Positions 47,049 through 58,355 of a DNA stretch of 64,000 nucleotides are shown one piece after another; within the stretch, counting starts at the first letter, position 1; each line of letters opens with the position of its first letter. Made by a program: the position numbers and the translations under genes. Source of the DNA: Zygnema cylindricum (taxonomy: Eukaryota > Streptophyta > Zygnematophyceae > Zygnematales > Zygnemataceae); the NCBI GenBank assembly GCA_037447655.1, contig JBBHKE010002302.1:35779-99778 (forward strand). Reading direction: 5' to 3'. The notes beneath the pieces were generated by a model. The model was not told where the DNA came from. It was given only the letters and a program-made list of their open reading frames with translations, and made no database searches.

Positions 47049-47995
47049 GTTATGAGCCCACCCTTTAGGGTACCCATATTTAATCGAGTAGGCTTCATAT
47101 ATTTGGAAAGTATGATGACAGGGGCTCTTTGCGAAAAGAGGTTTTGGGGGATAGTAAGCGGACGAGTGAGGCGTCCATCCAGTTTAGCCATTCCTATAGG
47201 GTTTCGGAGAAGCAGATTTATTAGAAAAGCAAATCTAGCTCCAGCGGAGGATTCGGAGGACGGGGAGAGCATTTTAATGGAAAAAATGAAAGTCAAGGAG
47301 ACAGTTACACCGATTGCAACACCTATCGCAACCGCTTCAGCGTCTATATCACCTTTTCCGAAGAATAAAGAGAATGATGTTGAAACTTGGGACTAAAACA
47401 ACATGGCGGTAGAACACGTCATTCTTTGTCATCTTACTCAAGGACTTGCATCTCCTCATTTGCCGGTGGAAAGGGCATCCGATTTGTTGATTTCCCTCTT
47501 AAAGATGTACCGAAATGGTACTATTCAGCAACAACAATAGGCTGATCAAAAGATAGATCTATATGTATACAAAGGGGGAAAAATGTTAGGCTTTAGTAAT
47601 GAGCTTGCCACCCTTTTCATGGAACTAGAGAGTGCCGGTCAAGTAGACACATAAAAGATGAAAGTGAACTGTCTGCTCATGAAGTTACCTGATGACAATA
47701 AAAATATAGTCAACTGGGTGTAAGATTTGCCGAATTATAGGTGGATCTTGAATTCTGTGGTAGGGATGATTCTTGTCCGAGAAAATACAATTGAGATCCA
47801 AAGGGGAGGGAAGAGTGGACAATCTTTGGCAATAGGAACTGATTGGAGGAGCAAGGATCTTAGAGAATTAGCAAAAAACTATGAAAGAGGAGGACAAAAA
47901 ACTCAGTCCAATGAATCCGGACCGAGGGTCTCCAAAAGGGTGTGTCACTTTTGCAAGAAATCAGACACTATATGGCAAAGTGTACTAAGCTAACC
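47049..47995 (+). pseudogene. E-E gag (broken), PBS remainder
   Basis: Starts with the second copy of GTTAT and the rest of the PBS (GAGCCCACC), then PPFRVPIFNRVGFIYLESMMTGALCEKRFWG. A TAA at 47394 ends the first frame. It continues with QGLASPHL-like and KYKGGKMLGFSNELATLF-like text with several stops. Frame 47727-47993 has the IQRGGK block and knuckle start CHFCKK, which is then frameshifted (SDTIWQSVLS). Confidence 0.85.
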
Positions 47996-49330
47996 AAGCT
48001 TCGGTTAAAAGAGGGGCAGACCTGTGGGCCCCCAAGAGGAAAGAAAAAGGCCCTTGTAACACAGGTACATGAAGCGAAATCCGAGGACGAGGACTATAAG
48101 TATTTATTGGATGAGGAGTTGGAGACGCAAAACGAGGTCGAAATTCCACGAAAGCAGAAATGTGCTTTCGATGGATTCAAAGGTGAAGTAGGCTGAATTA
48201 TAGATTCACGTGCCTCTATGCACATGTGTAAAGATAAACACCTGTTCACTAAGATAAGGAAGATTCCCATCGTAGAGATAGGGTACGGGGATTGGAGGAT
48301 AGTCACTACTACTCTTGTAGGGTCGGTAGATATGAAAGTGTTACTAGAACGAAAGACATCCATGGTTACATTCTCGGATGTATTGTTTATGTCGGAGTTG
48401 AAAAAAAACCTCATCTCTACATATGTATTAGATAACAAGGGTTTTGATTCAAGCACTAGGAAAGGAGTCTTTACTGCTAGTTTTGAGGAGGAAGTTTATT
48501 TCATTGCTAAAAAAGGCAGCTAAGGGATGTTTAGGTTGAATTTAAGCAATGAAAAGAAGAAACTTAATTATGTTGGTGTTCATGATATAATGATGTGGCA
48601 TAAGAGGCTCGGGCATGTGAATCTAGATAAGTTAAGAGAGATGAAAAAGATGGGAGTGGTGGAAGGGATTCAGTTCGGTGAGAGTGAGAATCTAAGTGAT
48701 TGTAGTGGATGTGCTCAAGGTAAAGCACACAGATTACCTTTTCTCAAAATAACCACCTATAAGGGAGAACAAATTCTAGATTTAGTACACACAGATATTT
48801 GGGGACTGACCAAAGTGCCCTCACCGAAAGGGAAGAGATTTATGATGACTATCACTGATGATTGGTCTCGGTATTCGAAGGTGTATTTTTGAAAAATAAG
48901 TTAGAAGCTCAGGATTGTTTTAGACAATATAAAGCATGGAGCGAAAAACTCCATGAAACTCCAATCAAGAGAGTAAAGGGTGACAATGGTGGAGAGTATA
49001 CTTCTTACAAGTTTGAGGATTTTCTGAGAGAAGATAGAGTCCAACACCAAAAGACAGTTCCAAAAAACCCGGAACAATATGGGGTAGCTGAAAGATTAAA
49101 TAGGACACTAAGTGATAGTGCTAGAAGTATGTTGTCAGAGAAGAAGATAGGAAAAAGGTTTTGGGCAGAATCAATGAACTGTGCTAATTACCTCAAAAAT
49201 AGAGTTTCTTACTTCAGCGATAAAAGGCCAAACACCTTATGAGATATGGACTAGTCGAAAACCAGACATATCTCACTTAAAGGTTTTCGGCAGTTAAGTG
49301 TTCAGTCTAGATACAGATTAGTCTAGCAAG
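47942..49330 (+). pseudogene. E-E protease and integrase (broken)
   Basis: Frame 47942-48196 is the Gag-Pol linker, ending in TGA. Then IIDSRASMHM, with DSG changed to DSR (about 48200-48230). HKRLGHVNLDKLREMKKMG, CSGCAQGKAHRLPF and HTDIWGLTKV fall in 48527-48892, followed by a frameshift. Frame 48862-49242 has KGDNGGEYTSYKFEDF and EQYGVAERLNRTLSDSARSML, ending in NRVSYFSDKRPNTL by a further shift. SHLKVFGS is at about 49270. Confidence 0.9.
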
Positions 49331-51397
49331 AAGCTAGATCCTAAAGGAAAACCATGGTACTTATTAGGATATGATGAGGATGTCAAAGGATACAAAGTTT
49401 ATGATCTAAAAAGAGAAGATGTAATCTTAGTAAAACACTTAGTAGTTATGGATGAAAGAAAGTCTGTGGATCCTTTCAAGTATACAAAGTCAGTAAAAAT
49501 CAGATTTGAGTCACAAAATTCAGTTGACTTTGAGCTTTCTAACTATCCAGGTTTCAGAGAAGATGAAATTCTTGCAGGTACAAATAAGACCGAGAAGGAC
49601 TCGACTGCAGAAACTCCATTGAAAACTCTCCTGGAAGCGGAAAACATGATGGAAAATGATTCAGAATCAAGGGACAGGGGAGAAGCCGAGATTGTTCGAA
49701 AGAACCCACGACAACCATCTATGCTGGCCGCAGATTTTGAAGGGGGAAGGAAAAGTAGGAAAAGGTTGCAAGAAAAACAAGCTAATAACAAAATAATAAA
49801 ACTCTCTCATCCGGATGAACCTCAGACTTATAGAGAGACGATGACTTGTCCAGAAAGGATCAGGTGGAAGACAGCCGTTAATGAGGAGATGACCTGAATC
49901 ATGGGAACCGATACTTGGGAGCTGGTGGATTGTCCACCTAACAAAAAACCAATCACGTGTAAGTGGGAGTTCAAATTAAAACTTAACCCAGATAACAACA
50001 TTGAGCGTTAGAAGGCCCGGTTAGTGGCCAAAGGATTTACACAGAGAGAGGGAATTGACTACAAGGAAACCTTTACCCCGGTCGTCAGATTTTTTTCCGT
50101 CCGCATACTTCTCTAGCTGGCAGCAACGGAAGACATGGAAGTGCACCAGATGGACATCAAAACAACCTTTTTGCGTGGAGAATTAGAAGAGGAGATCTTC
50201 ATGCGACAACCCGAAAGATTTGTGGATCAAGGAGAGGAGAGTAAGGTATGTTGGCTGATTAAATCTCTTTATGGATTGAAACAGGCGCCCCAACAGTGTA
50301 ATAAGAAGCTTGATGAGTTTCTTACCGGTATGTGATTTGCCCGGATCAGCTCACATCACTCAATCTATGTTTTTGAAGATAAGGAAGGCGTTATATTTAT
50401 TGCAATTTATGTTGATGATTTGCTTGTTTTAAGTAAATCAAGGGAAAAAATTAATAAACTGAAAACCGATCTTAAAGGGAGATTTGAAATGAAAGAAATG
50501 GGGGAAGCAAAATATATCTTGGGAATTCAAGTAGAAAGAGACCGAGAAAGAAGGATTATAAGGCTAACTCAAAAGGAAGGAATATGAACATGTTGGAAAA
50601 GTTTCAGATAGATAAGGCTAATAGTTGTACAACTCCAATGGAGTTGAAGAAGGGAATTGAGGGGAGTGTGGAAAGAGTTATAATCTTAGACAAGGAATTA
50701 GGTCCAGAAGGACATAAGTTCATGCAGACTATTCCTTACAGGCAAGTAGCGGGAAGCCTAGTCTATTTTATGAATTTTACCTGTCCGGATTTAACCAGCT
50801 GTAGGAGTGCTGAGTAGAAGGCTAAATGCTCCCACTAAGAGGGATTTGAACGCAGCTAAGAGAGTCTTTAGATATTTGATAGGAACTAGGGAACCATGGT
50901 TGTATTTGGGTGGAGGGAATACTGACATCACTACTTGGAGTGATGCTAGTTATGGTGATGCTACGATAAGGAGATGTACTTTGGGATATGTATTATATGT
51001 GGGTGATGGAGCTTGTTGTTAGAGTAGCAAACAACAAAAGGTTTTTGCTCAGTCCACCAATGAGGCTGAGTATATGGCCTCTTGCTCTGTTGTAAAAGAA
51101 TTGATGTTGGTTAAGTCTTTGCTTGGTGAGCTTGGTCACCTTAAGAGTGGTGTGCAATTTTTTTTTTGTGATAATCAAGCTGCAATCGCTATTGCTGCCA
51201 ATCCTAAACACCATTTTAATGCCAAACACATGGATATTAGAGTCAGCTTTGTTAGAGAGAAGGTAGAAAACAAAATAATCAGTTTAGAGTTCAGACCAGA
51301 TAGCAAGATGGTAGCAGATATGATGACCAAACCCGTGCCTTCACCTAAGCTAATTTGCTGCTGCGAGAAGTGTGGTCTGAAATTAAAGAGTGACTAG
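49331..51397 (+). pseudogene. E-E reverse transcriptase and RNase H (broken)
   Basis: Frame 49448-49897 is the variable integrase-RT linker. RT pieces are KWEFKLKLNPDNNIE (about 49960), [63 protein letters not shown], then YVDDLLVLSKS at about 50408. These are followed by CTTPMELKKG, SLVYFMNFTCPD, SYGDATIRRCTLGYVLYVGDGACC*, and RNase H 51074-51397 (CDNQAAIAIAANPKHHF ... VADMMTKPVPSPK). Stops occur at 49896, 50010, 50115 and 51020. Confidence 0.9.
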
Positions 51398-51410
51398 AAA
51401 ATAAAGGGAG

Positions 51411-52601
51411 TGTAGAAATAAATGGTTATTTTTAGTATTTTCTAGGTCTAAAATAAAATGCAAAATAGAAGGCGAGGTAGTCTGCCTCTAACTCCTCTCT
51501 TCCGCCCCCACACTTGTCGCAGTCACTGAAGGTTGAAGAGGAAGTTAGAGCCGTGGATGCGTATGCCGCTTAAAGATAGAGAGACAGGTGGTAGATTTTG
51601 GTAGATTTACCAAAAATTTCTTGACGCACGTAGGATTTGATTTTGGTACCTACCGTTTGTACTGAAGAGTGAAGAGGAAGCTTGAGCCATGGCTGCCTAT
51701 GCCGCTTAGAGATAGAGAGACAAGTGGTAGATTTTGGTAGATTTACCAAAACTTATTTGACGAACCAAGGATTTGATCTTGTTACCTACCGTCTGTCCAG
51801 TCCAGCTATAGCCATAAGCTTTATTCTATTAGTCTAGGATCGGTGCAGATACATACTAGGTTTGTCATTTATTTAAATTAATAAACATACGAAAGTTCGT
51901 TTTACGGCGCACACAATTTTTTGAGACATAGACACAAATTTGAATAGTACGACGTACGTTATTTCACGAAATGAATATCGCGCATTTTTTTCGACCGCGA
52001 AACAAATACCACGCAATTAAATTCGACGGCTACAATTAAATGTCAATCTATATTGAACGGCCGTGAAAGATGTCGAGATCGCGGAATGGACGCTTTGGCG
52101 GTTTTCAGTCATCGCCACGTCAAATGACACGTGGCAAAATCACATTGGCCTGCGTCATCTCCGAAAAATACGGGAACAAATTCGGATGTGTCAGACGTCG
52201 ACATTTTGGCCATGCCGTAGAATGGCCGTACATAAAGTACATCGGCACCTGTACTTTTATGCACGATACAGTAATTTGATTGGTCCGTGCTCTAGTAATA
52301 TAGGGTTTAGAGAGGGATTTAGGACTTAGAAAATTTGGTAGGTAGACCCCTCTCTCCCAGAGAGCTCCTGTACAAAAGGTCAACTTTGACCTTTCATAAC
52401 TTACTACTTAGGGGAGAAAATCCAAAGATTCTTGTTGCTATAGACTCAAAAGAGTCTTATCGTCACAAGGGTGAAGTTGGTCAAAGTTTTTATCGATTAC
52501 GGTGGCAGTTATTCTTGTGGAAACAGAAACGGGTCAGGGTTATCCTAAGGGCTTCGAGTGAGCTGCCTACTCTGTGGGCCAATGGAGGTCTCAGAGTTTC
52601 A
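51411..52601 (+). repeat. E-E 3' LTR with internal tandem duplication
   Basis: Begins TGTAGAAATAAATGG and ends GAGTTTCA. It is about 136 bp longer than the 5' copy because a block from ACTGAAGG.TGAAGAGGAAG (near 51525) to the tRNA-like B-box arm recurs at about 51660-51800. It thus has two copies of the tRNA-like T-arm region (near 51622 and 51769). G-box 52128-52133. Confidence 0.88.
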
Positions 52602-52694
52602 TTATTCTTGTTGAAACACAAAGGGGTCAGGGTTATCCTAGTAGCTTTATGTGAGCTGCCTTCTCTCAGGACTTATGAAGATCTCAGAGTTGCA
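52602..52694 (+). repeat. E-D 5' LTR, right part
   Basis: Continues from 33149 after E-E: TTATTCTTGTTGAAACAC ... CTCAGAGTTGCA. It contains the gag start ATGAAGATCTCAGAG, which opens into the PBS in frame. Confidence 0.85.
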
Positions 52695-54162
52695 AGTTAT
52701 ATGCCCACCCTCTAGGGTGCCCATCTTTAATGGAACTGGCTTTATTTACTAGGAAAGTATGATGAGAGGAACTCTATGTGAGAAACAGTTTTGGGGAATA
52801 GTGAGTGGACGGGTGAGGCGTCCATCCACTCTTGGGATCCCTCTACTTTACAAGAAGTAGATTCACTAGAGATGGTGATCCATCTCCAACGGAGGAGACA
52901 AAGGAAGGGAAGGTGGTGGACAAAGGAAAGGAGAAAGAGAGAGTCACACCAATAGCAACCGGTTCGGCATTCAAGTCACCTATTCCGAAGAACGAGGAGA
53001 ATGATACCGATACCTAAGACTAAAACAATATGGCGACAAAGCACTTCATCCTCCGCCATCTTACTCAAAGGCTTGCATCTCCTCATTTGCAGGTAGAGAG
53101 GGCATCGGATCTTTGAGTGGCTCTCATAGAGATGTACCGAAGTGGTACGATTCACCAACAGCAGTTGGCCGATCAGAATATTAACGCATATGTATACAAA
53201 GAGGGGAAAATGTTGGATTTTTGTAATGAGCTTGCAACACTTTTCATGGCGCTAAAGAGTGCTGGACACGTTTAAATTGAAAAGATGAAGGTTAACTGCT
53301 TGGTCATGAAGTTACCATATGAGTTCAAGAACATAGTCAACCGTGTGCGGGACTTGCTAAACTCAAGGTGAATATGGAATTTAGTGGTAGGGATGATTCT
53401 CGTTCGGGAGAACACGATTGAGATCAGAAAGGGGAGGAAAGAGTGGGCAAGCCTAGGCACCTAGGACTGATTGTAGGAACAACGATTCTAGGAAATCGGT
53501 CGGAAATTATGGATGAGGGGGGCAGAAAAATCAGACCGTGGAGTTTCTACCAAGGGCTCCCAAGGGTTTGTGTCATTTTTGAAAGAAACTAGGGCACTAT
53601 ATGGCGTAGTGCACTAAGCTTACCGAACTTCGGTTAAATGAGGGGCAGATCGGTGGATCTCCAAGAGGAAAGAAAAAGGCTCTTGTGACTCAAGTACACA
53701 AGGAGGAATGCGAAGACGAGGACAATGAGCTCTTGCTGGATGAGGAGTTGGACGCAGAGACAGAGTTCAAAATTCCTCGAAAGTAAAAATGTGCTTTTGG
53801 AGGTTTAAAAGGTGAATGAGGTTGGATTGTGGATTCTGATGCCTCCATGCACATGTGTAAGGATAAACACCTGTTCACTAAGAAGAGAAAGATTCCCACC
53901 GTAGAGATAGAGTATCGGGATGGGAGGGTAGTCACTACTACTATGGTAGGATCGGTAGATCTGAAAGTTTTAGTGGAGGGAAAGAAATCCATAGTGACAT
54001 TCTATGATGTGTTGTTTATTCAAGAGTTAAACAAAAACCTCATCTTAACGTGTGTGTAAGATGATAAGGGTTTTGAGACTAGCACTAGGAAGGGAACCTT
54101 TACTGCTAGCTTTCAGGAAGTTTATTTCACTGTTGAAAAAGGTAGCCAAGGGATGTTTATGT
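52695..54162 (+). pseudogene. E-D gag and protease (truncated interior)
   Basis: The PBS is AGTTATATGCCCACC (three mismatches to the exact site). Gag reads PPSRVPIFNGTGFIY, then stops. Frames at 52832-53017 and later hold the S/T-rich linker, KMLDFCNELATLFM, VNRVRDL, and an IRKG.. block. The knuckle at about 53570 has lost its second cysteine. Protease reads VDSDASMHMCKDKHLFTKKRKIPTVE at 53829 onward (DSG changed to DSD). Similarity to the other elements stops at about 54160, within GSQGMF. Integrase, RT and the 3' LTR are missing. Confidence 0.87.
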
Positions 54163-54289
54163 TGTTTTTGGAAAGCTTTAAGTCTCACCAAATTAATAGG
54201 ACGGCGAAAAAATAGATCTATAGGGACACGCGTCGTCACATGAAGCATAGTGCAGGTTTTTGAATGGTACCGACAACGCAGCTGCGACG
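54163..54289. other. Unassigned joint between E-D and E-H, LTR-like start
   Basis: Begins TGTTGTTTTTGGAAAGC, close to the first 20 bases of the E-H LTR and of the solo LTR at 57936. It does not match them further on. It may be a fragment of a third related LTR. Confidence 0.4.
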
Positions 54290-55105
54290 TGTTGGTTTTG
54301 GAAACCTTTAATCCTCTCTATATCTCATGTGTGAGAAAAAGAGTCTAAACTTAGCCAGTTTTTGCGTATAGACTGAGTTGAGGTAGAAAATATGTGGTGT
54401 GGTATGTAACTCCAAAGGGAGTTAAAAGATTTGGTACACTCTATGTACACTTGTCGGTCCGTGGGTAAGTCAAGCTTGGTTGAGTTGGTTAACAAAGTAC
54501 ATATTTACTTCAGGGACCAGATATACACGTGGAGGTTCATCTACGGTGATGAGGAATACGCGGACGGAGGACGGTGTTTGCCGTCATTTGTGGAAGAGAA
54601 ATATTGACCGAACCGTCATTTAAGTGGACTAATTTTGACTGCATATTTTAGCAGCGGTTAGGGTTAAGGATTGATGTAAATACTTGTACGGTAGATGGCG
54701 GGGTTTAGTTTGATTAATGTTTAGTGTACCGACACACCACGGTTAATGTGGTACGGTTTAGATCAGCTGTAGGTTCACTTTGTATATGTAGAACTTAGAA
54801 TATTTTGGAGTTAGGAATTCAGTGAATGGAAAACTGCGAAGTAGTTTTGGTGTACTTTTGAATTGCAAGATCATTGTGATCTTAAGGCAGAACTCTGTGA
54901 AATTCTGCATGTGTTTTCTTTGTTATACTTTTTATATTGTGGCAAATTTCTAGACCTAGTGTGTGTCTGGTTTGCTTGGGGATTCATTGTGAAGTCACCC
55001 TTTTTGTGGTTTCTGTGAGAGTTTCCTCTTTTGTAATCTGAATATTATGGCAACTGCTAGTGCCTCTTCTTCCTCCTCTGGGTCACCAGTTGCCTCAAAT
55101 CAACA
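54290..55105 (+). repeat. E-H 5' LTR
   Basis: Begins TGTTGGTTTTGGAAACC and ends AAATCAACA. Its last 59 bases are coding: the gag start codon is at 55047-55049. It has no clear tRNA-like module and no CACGTG like the other clade. Confidence 0.9.
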
Positions 55106-55858
55106 AGTCACGGGCCCACCCTCATGGATCCCAGTGTTTAATGGCCAAAAATATTTATATTGGGTGGATTTGACTAAGTCTTACCTTAAGCAAGTGAGAT
55201 TGTATGATGTGATTTCCGGTGTTCTTTCGGATACGGATTCTGATTTTGAAAAGAAAAATGAGGATGCATTGCATGTTCTTAAACTACTCTTGTTCGAAGA
55301 TCTGAACATGACATATATCAATATCTCTAAAGCATGTGATATATGGAAGGCTTTGCGGGAGTCATATGTCCTAGCTAGTGAGCAGAATGAGGTTATAACT
55401 GCTGGGAAAATTTGGGATTATAAGTATTCCGGGGGTGATAAGAACTCCTATTGTAATGGCTCGAAGCTTTTGTTGTCGGAAAATATATGTTTCGGGGGGA
55501 ATTTTCCTCCCTATCATCAAGCTATGATTTTAATGAGAGGGCTTCATGCTGAATATAAAGGAGCCGCGGAACAATTGAAAAGGTTGGAGAAGGCTAAATA
55601 GAATATAACTCTAGCTGAAGCTTACATTTTAGAGGAAGAGGCAACTCAGATAGCATTGAATGGTGGAAATCAGCGGTAGCGTACAATGCTCAGACATATA
55701 GGCCGGCTAGATTTTCTGGATATAGGAACTTCACCCCTAATTCTAATTATAGGCAATATGATACGTGTGTCTATTGCTTCGGTCAAGGTCATGTTTTTCG
55801 GCTGTGCCCAACATTTATAATAGCGTGTGAAACAGGAATTTATCGTGCGGGATGGAAG
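55047..55858 (+). pseudogene. E-H gag, start codon inside the LTR (broken)
   Basis: Frame 55047-55601 starts in the LTR with MATASASSSSSGSPVASNQQ and continues through the PBS as VTGPPSWIPVFNGQKYLYW, a Gag N-terminus. Then come NMTYINISKACDIWKALRESYV and FPPYHQAMILMRGLHAEYKGA (UBN2-type). A TAG at 55599 ends it. The frame continues as NITLAEAYILEEEATQ, with a knuckle CVYCFGQGHVFRLC at about 55769-55810. The ATG context is kept in the 3' LTR too (60834). Confidence 0.9.
55106..55120 (+). other. E-H primer-binding site (diverged half-tRNA type)
   Basis: AGTCACGGGCCCACC, three mismatches to the exact half-tRNA complement, directly after the LTR CA and within the open gag frame. Confidence 0.6.
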
Positions 55859-57092
55859 GTGCGATCGGAGGAACCACCTTCAAATGGGTCAGCACCAAAA
55901 TTGCCAGTGAAAAATGCGGCGTTCCTTGCATTTGATGAGACGCCACAAGACGAATCGTTGGGGGAAAAAGATGATGTGGTCAGATTTCCGCAATCTGAAG
56001 ATGATGAGTTCTTTGCCCTTGCAAAAGATCTCATGGAGGGGCCTCAAGAGAATGGATGGATTATGGACTCCGGGTGCTCTTCCCACATGTGCGGCAACCG
56101 GGCTTACTTCAAAACCCTTACTCCGATTTCAACTCCTGGAATCTACTACGCGGATGATAGCGGTGTGGAGGCTACGGCAAAGGGAAGCGTTGAGTTATCA
56201 TGTGACATCAATGGTTGGATTGTAAAGAGAACCTTACATGATGTTCTCTATATTCCAAAGTTTAAGAAAAATTTGTTTTCCACTTCTGTGGCTGAAATGA
56301 AAGGATTTGAAATTTTGCAAAAGAATGGGAAGAAGGTAGTAAGCAAAGATGGGAGAGTAGCCTTGGTAGGAGCTAGAGGCCCAAACTTGTTGTACCGGAT
56401 GGACTTGGCTAATGAAATTGACTTTGCATACTTCAGTGTCCTTGTGTAAAATGTTTTGTGGCATAAGAGGCTCGGTCATTTTCATCACGAAAAACTTGAT
56501 AAAATGGTGAAACAAAAAATGATAGATGGGGTCATATTAGGAAAAAAAGATTTTCATGTATGTGATGGTTGTGCTTTAGGGAAGCTTCACAAGCTGCCCC
56601 TACCTCAAACCGCGGATAACCGGACTACGGATTTGCTGCAAATTATTTATTCGGACGTGTGGGGACCGTCTAAAGTCCCTTCCCTTAGTGGCAGCCGGTT
56701 TTTAGTTACATTTACGGATGACTTCTTGCGGTACAACCGAGTTTACTTCATGAAGGAGAAGAGTGAAGTGTTCACTCACTTCAAGTATTTCCGGACGTGG
56801 GCGGAAAAGCTTCACGGGAAGCCGATTCTCTCTCTTCGGTCCGACAACAAGGGAGAATATATTTCGAATGCATTATCGGAATATTTAAGGGAACACGGCA
56901 TATCTCGTCAGTTTACTGTTCGCTATACTCCGGAGCAAAACGGAGTATTTGAAAGACTTAACCGAACTTTAACGGAGAGTGCAAAATCTTTGATGTTGGA
57001 TAAAGGATAGATTTCAAGTTTTGGGGTGAGGCTTTCTCTTGTGCATCTTATATTAGCAATAAAATAGAAACTAAGGCAGTAAAAGGGAAGAC
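55859..57092 (+). pseudogene. E-H protease and integrase, first part
   Basis: Frame 55859-56449 (196 codons) has the protease WIMDSGCSSHMC (DSG intact), LHDVLYIPKFKKNLFS, and ends FAYFSVLV*. Frame 56456-57010 has HKRLGHFHHEKL and CDGCALGKLHKLPLP (HHCC intact). It then has YSDVWGPSKV (first D), RSDNKGEY (second D) and EQNGVFERLNRTL (E), so the D,D-35-E set is complete. A TAG after LDKG (57008) ends it. The frame then runs to VKGK, where the solo LTR cuts it. Confidence 0.9.
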
Positions 57093-57936
57093 TATTGTTC
57101 TGAGACAACTGCTGGCACTGAAGATGAAGAAGATGCAGCAGTAGTCATCGTAGAACAAATCAAAAGAGGAAGCTTCCACAAATACCGATGGTTGAACAGC
57201 AACTTTGACAGACTATAACTTTCACAAATATTTTTTAATCGTTCTGACAATTTACCACAGTGTAGATAACATACAAAAGAACACACACACAAAATTTCAA
57301 TGAATTCCGCTCACAGATATGTGAGATATGCAGAAATGAAATTACATAAAACTGAGTGTACAGTTTTCATATCAATTGTTCCTAATAAAGCAAATACACT
57401 AAGTCGTACTTCTATACACCGAAACTACACTAAGCTGTACGGAGGCATTCCAGCCGTACATATAACTTTCTAACACAACAAATACTGTGAGTATACCTGT
57501 GTACTGAAGGTATGTCATAAACCACATTCTCAACACTAAACAACTAATTCACTACAGACAAAATTGTATTCTACCAAATATTTACACCAAAGTTCAGATA
57601 AACGTAAAGTGATAGTGATCTAGTCACGCCTCGTCAGCATTTGTTGGCGGCGGCTGTCAGCCGTCCGATTAGAGGATTTGGCATCGTAGAACTAACTTCA
57701 CGAAGTCCCGTGGTCCTGCCGAATTTTTGTACGTCCACGGAGGACATACTCAAGAATTTCTCTCAAATGACGACGCGTGTCCCAAGTGTGAATGAACCGT
57801 GAACTCCCAACTTCACTGTCACACTAATTTTGGTAACCACTGAACCGAACTCAACCAAAAATAGCTTAAGCCCTAAATAGCTCTCTCTCCCTCATTGCTA
57901 AGGCATAGGGAGGACTAAAGCTTTCTAAAAACAACA
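57093..57936 (-). mobile_element. Solo LTR (minus) inserted in E-H integrase
   Basis: On the minus strand begins TGTTGTTTTTAGAAAGC and ends CAGAACAATA (CA changed to TA). A perfect AAGAC duplication (57088-57092 and 57937-57941) flanks it. Removal restores KGKTPYEMW. Near its 3' end the frame MTTAASSSSSVPAVVSEQ resembles the LTR-coded Gag start of E-H, so it is a sister lineage with the same gag-in-LTR design. Confidence 0.9.
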
Positions 57937-58310
57937 AAGACACCTTATGAAATGTGGACCGGAAAGAAACCCAATGTAAGTCACTTCCGGGTTTTTAGTA
58001 ATAAATGTTTTATTTTCGATAATCTTCCTATTTCTAAGCTTCATCCAAAATCTGTCCCGAGAATTTTTATAGGTTATGATGATGAGTCAGTAGGCTATAG
58101 AGTTTACAACCCAGATAGGAAAACTCTTCAGGTTGCTAGGAATATTCAGGTTAAGGAAGAAAGTCAATCGGTTGATGTTTTTGGCATGACAGATTTTGAG
58201 AAAAATGCCAAAAATCAAGAATATGTAATTTTTGAAAATGTTCCTCTTTCCTCTTTCACAAGTTCTTCCTCTATTCCTACTCCGGTCATTCCGGTTGTTC
58301 AACCTGTACA
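57937..58310 (+). pseudogene. E-H integrase C-terminal part
   Basis: TPYEMWTGKKPNVSHFRVFSNKCF and FIGYDDESVGYRVYNPDRKTL are the conserved copia integrase C-terminus. It is followed by a serine/threonine-rich linker that passes into the polyproline tract. Confidence 0.88.
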
Positions 58311-58355
58311 GCAAGCTCCTCCTCCTCCTCCTCCTCCTCCTCCTCCTCCTCCTCG
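58311..58355. repeat. (TCC)n microsatellite coding polyproline
   Basis: About 14 TCC units in the E-H integrase-RT linker, read as 13 prolines in the pol frame and as polyglutamate or polyglycine on the minus strand. Opposite-strand open frames here are artefacts. Confidence 0.9.

Larger units (their letters stand above)
33150..52601 (+). mobile_element. Element E-E: Ty1/copia, inserted in the E-D LTR, split by E-F
   Basis: LTRs 33150-34204 and 51411-52601. The target duplication TTATT is perfect (33145-33149 and 52602-52606), and removing E-E restores continuous LTR sequence of E-D. E-E's PBS is cut after AGTTAT by E-F and resumes at 47054 with GAGCCCACC. Purine tract AAAATAAAGGGAG precedes the 3' LTR. 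Multiple stops and frameshifts make it non-functional. Confidence 0.92.
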
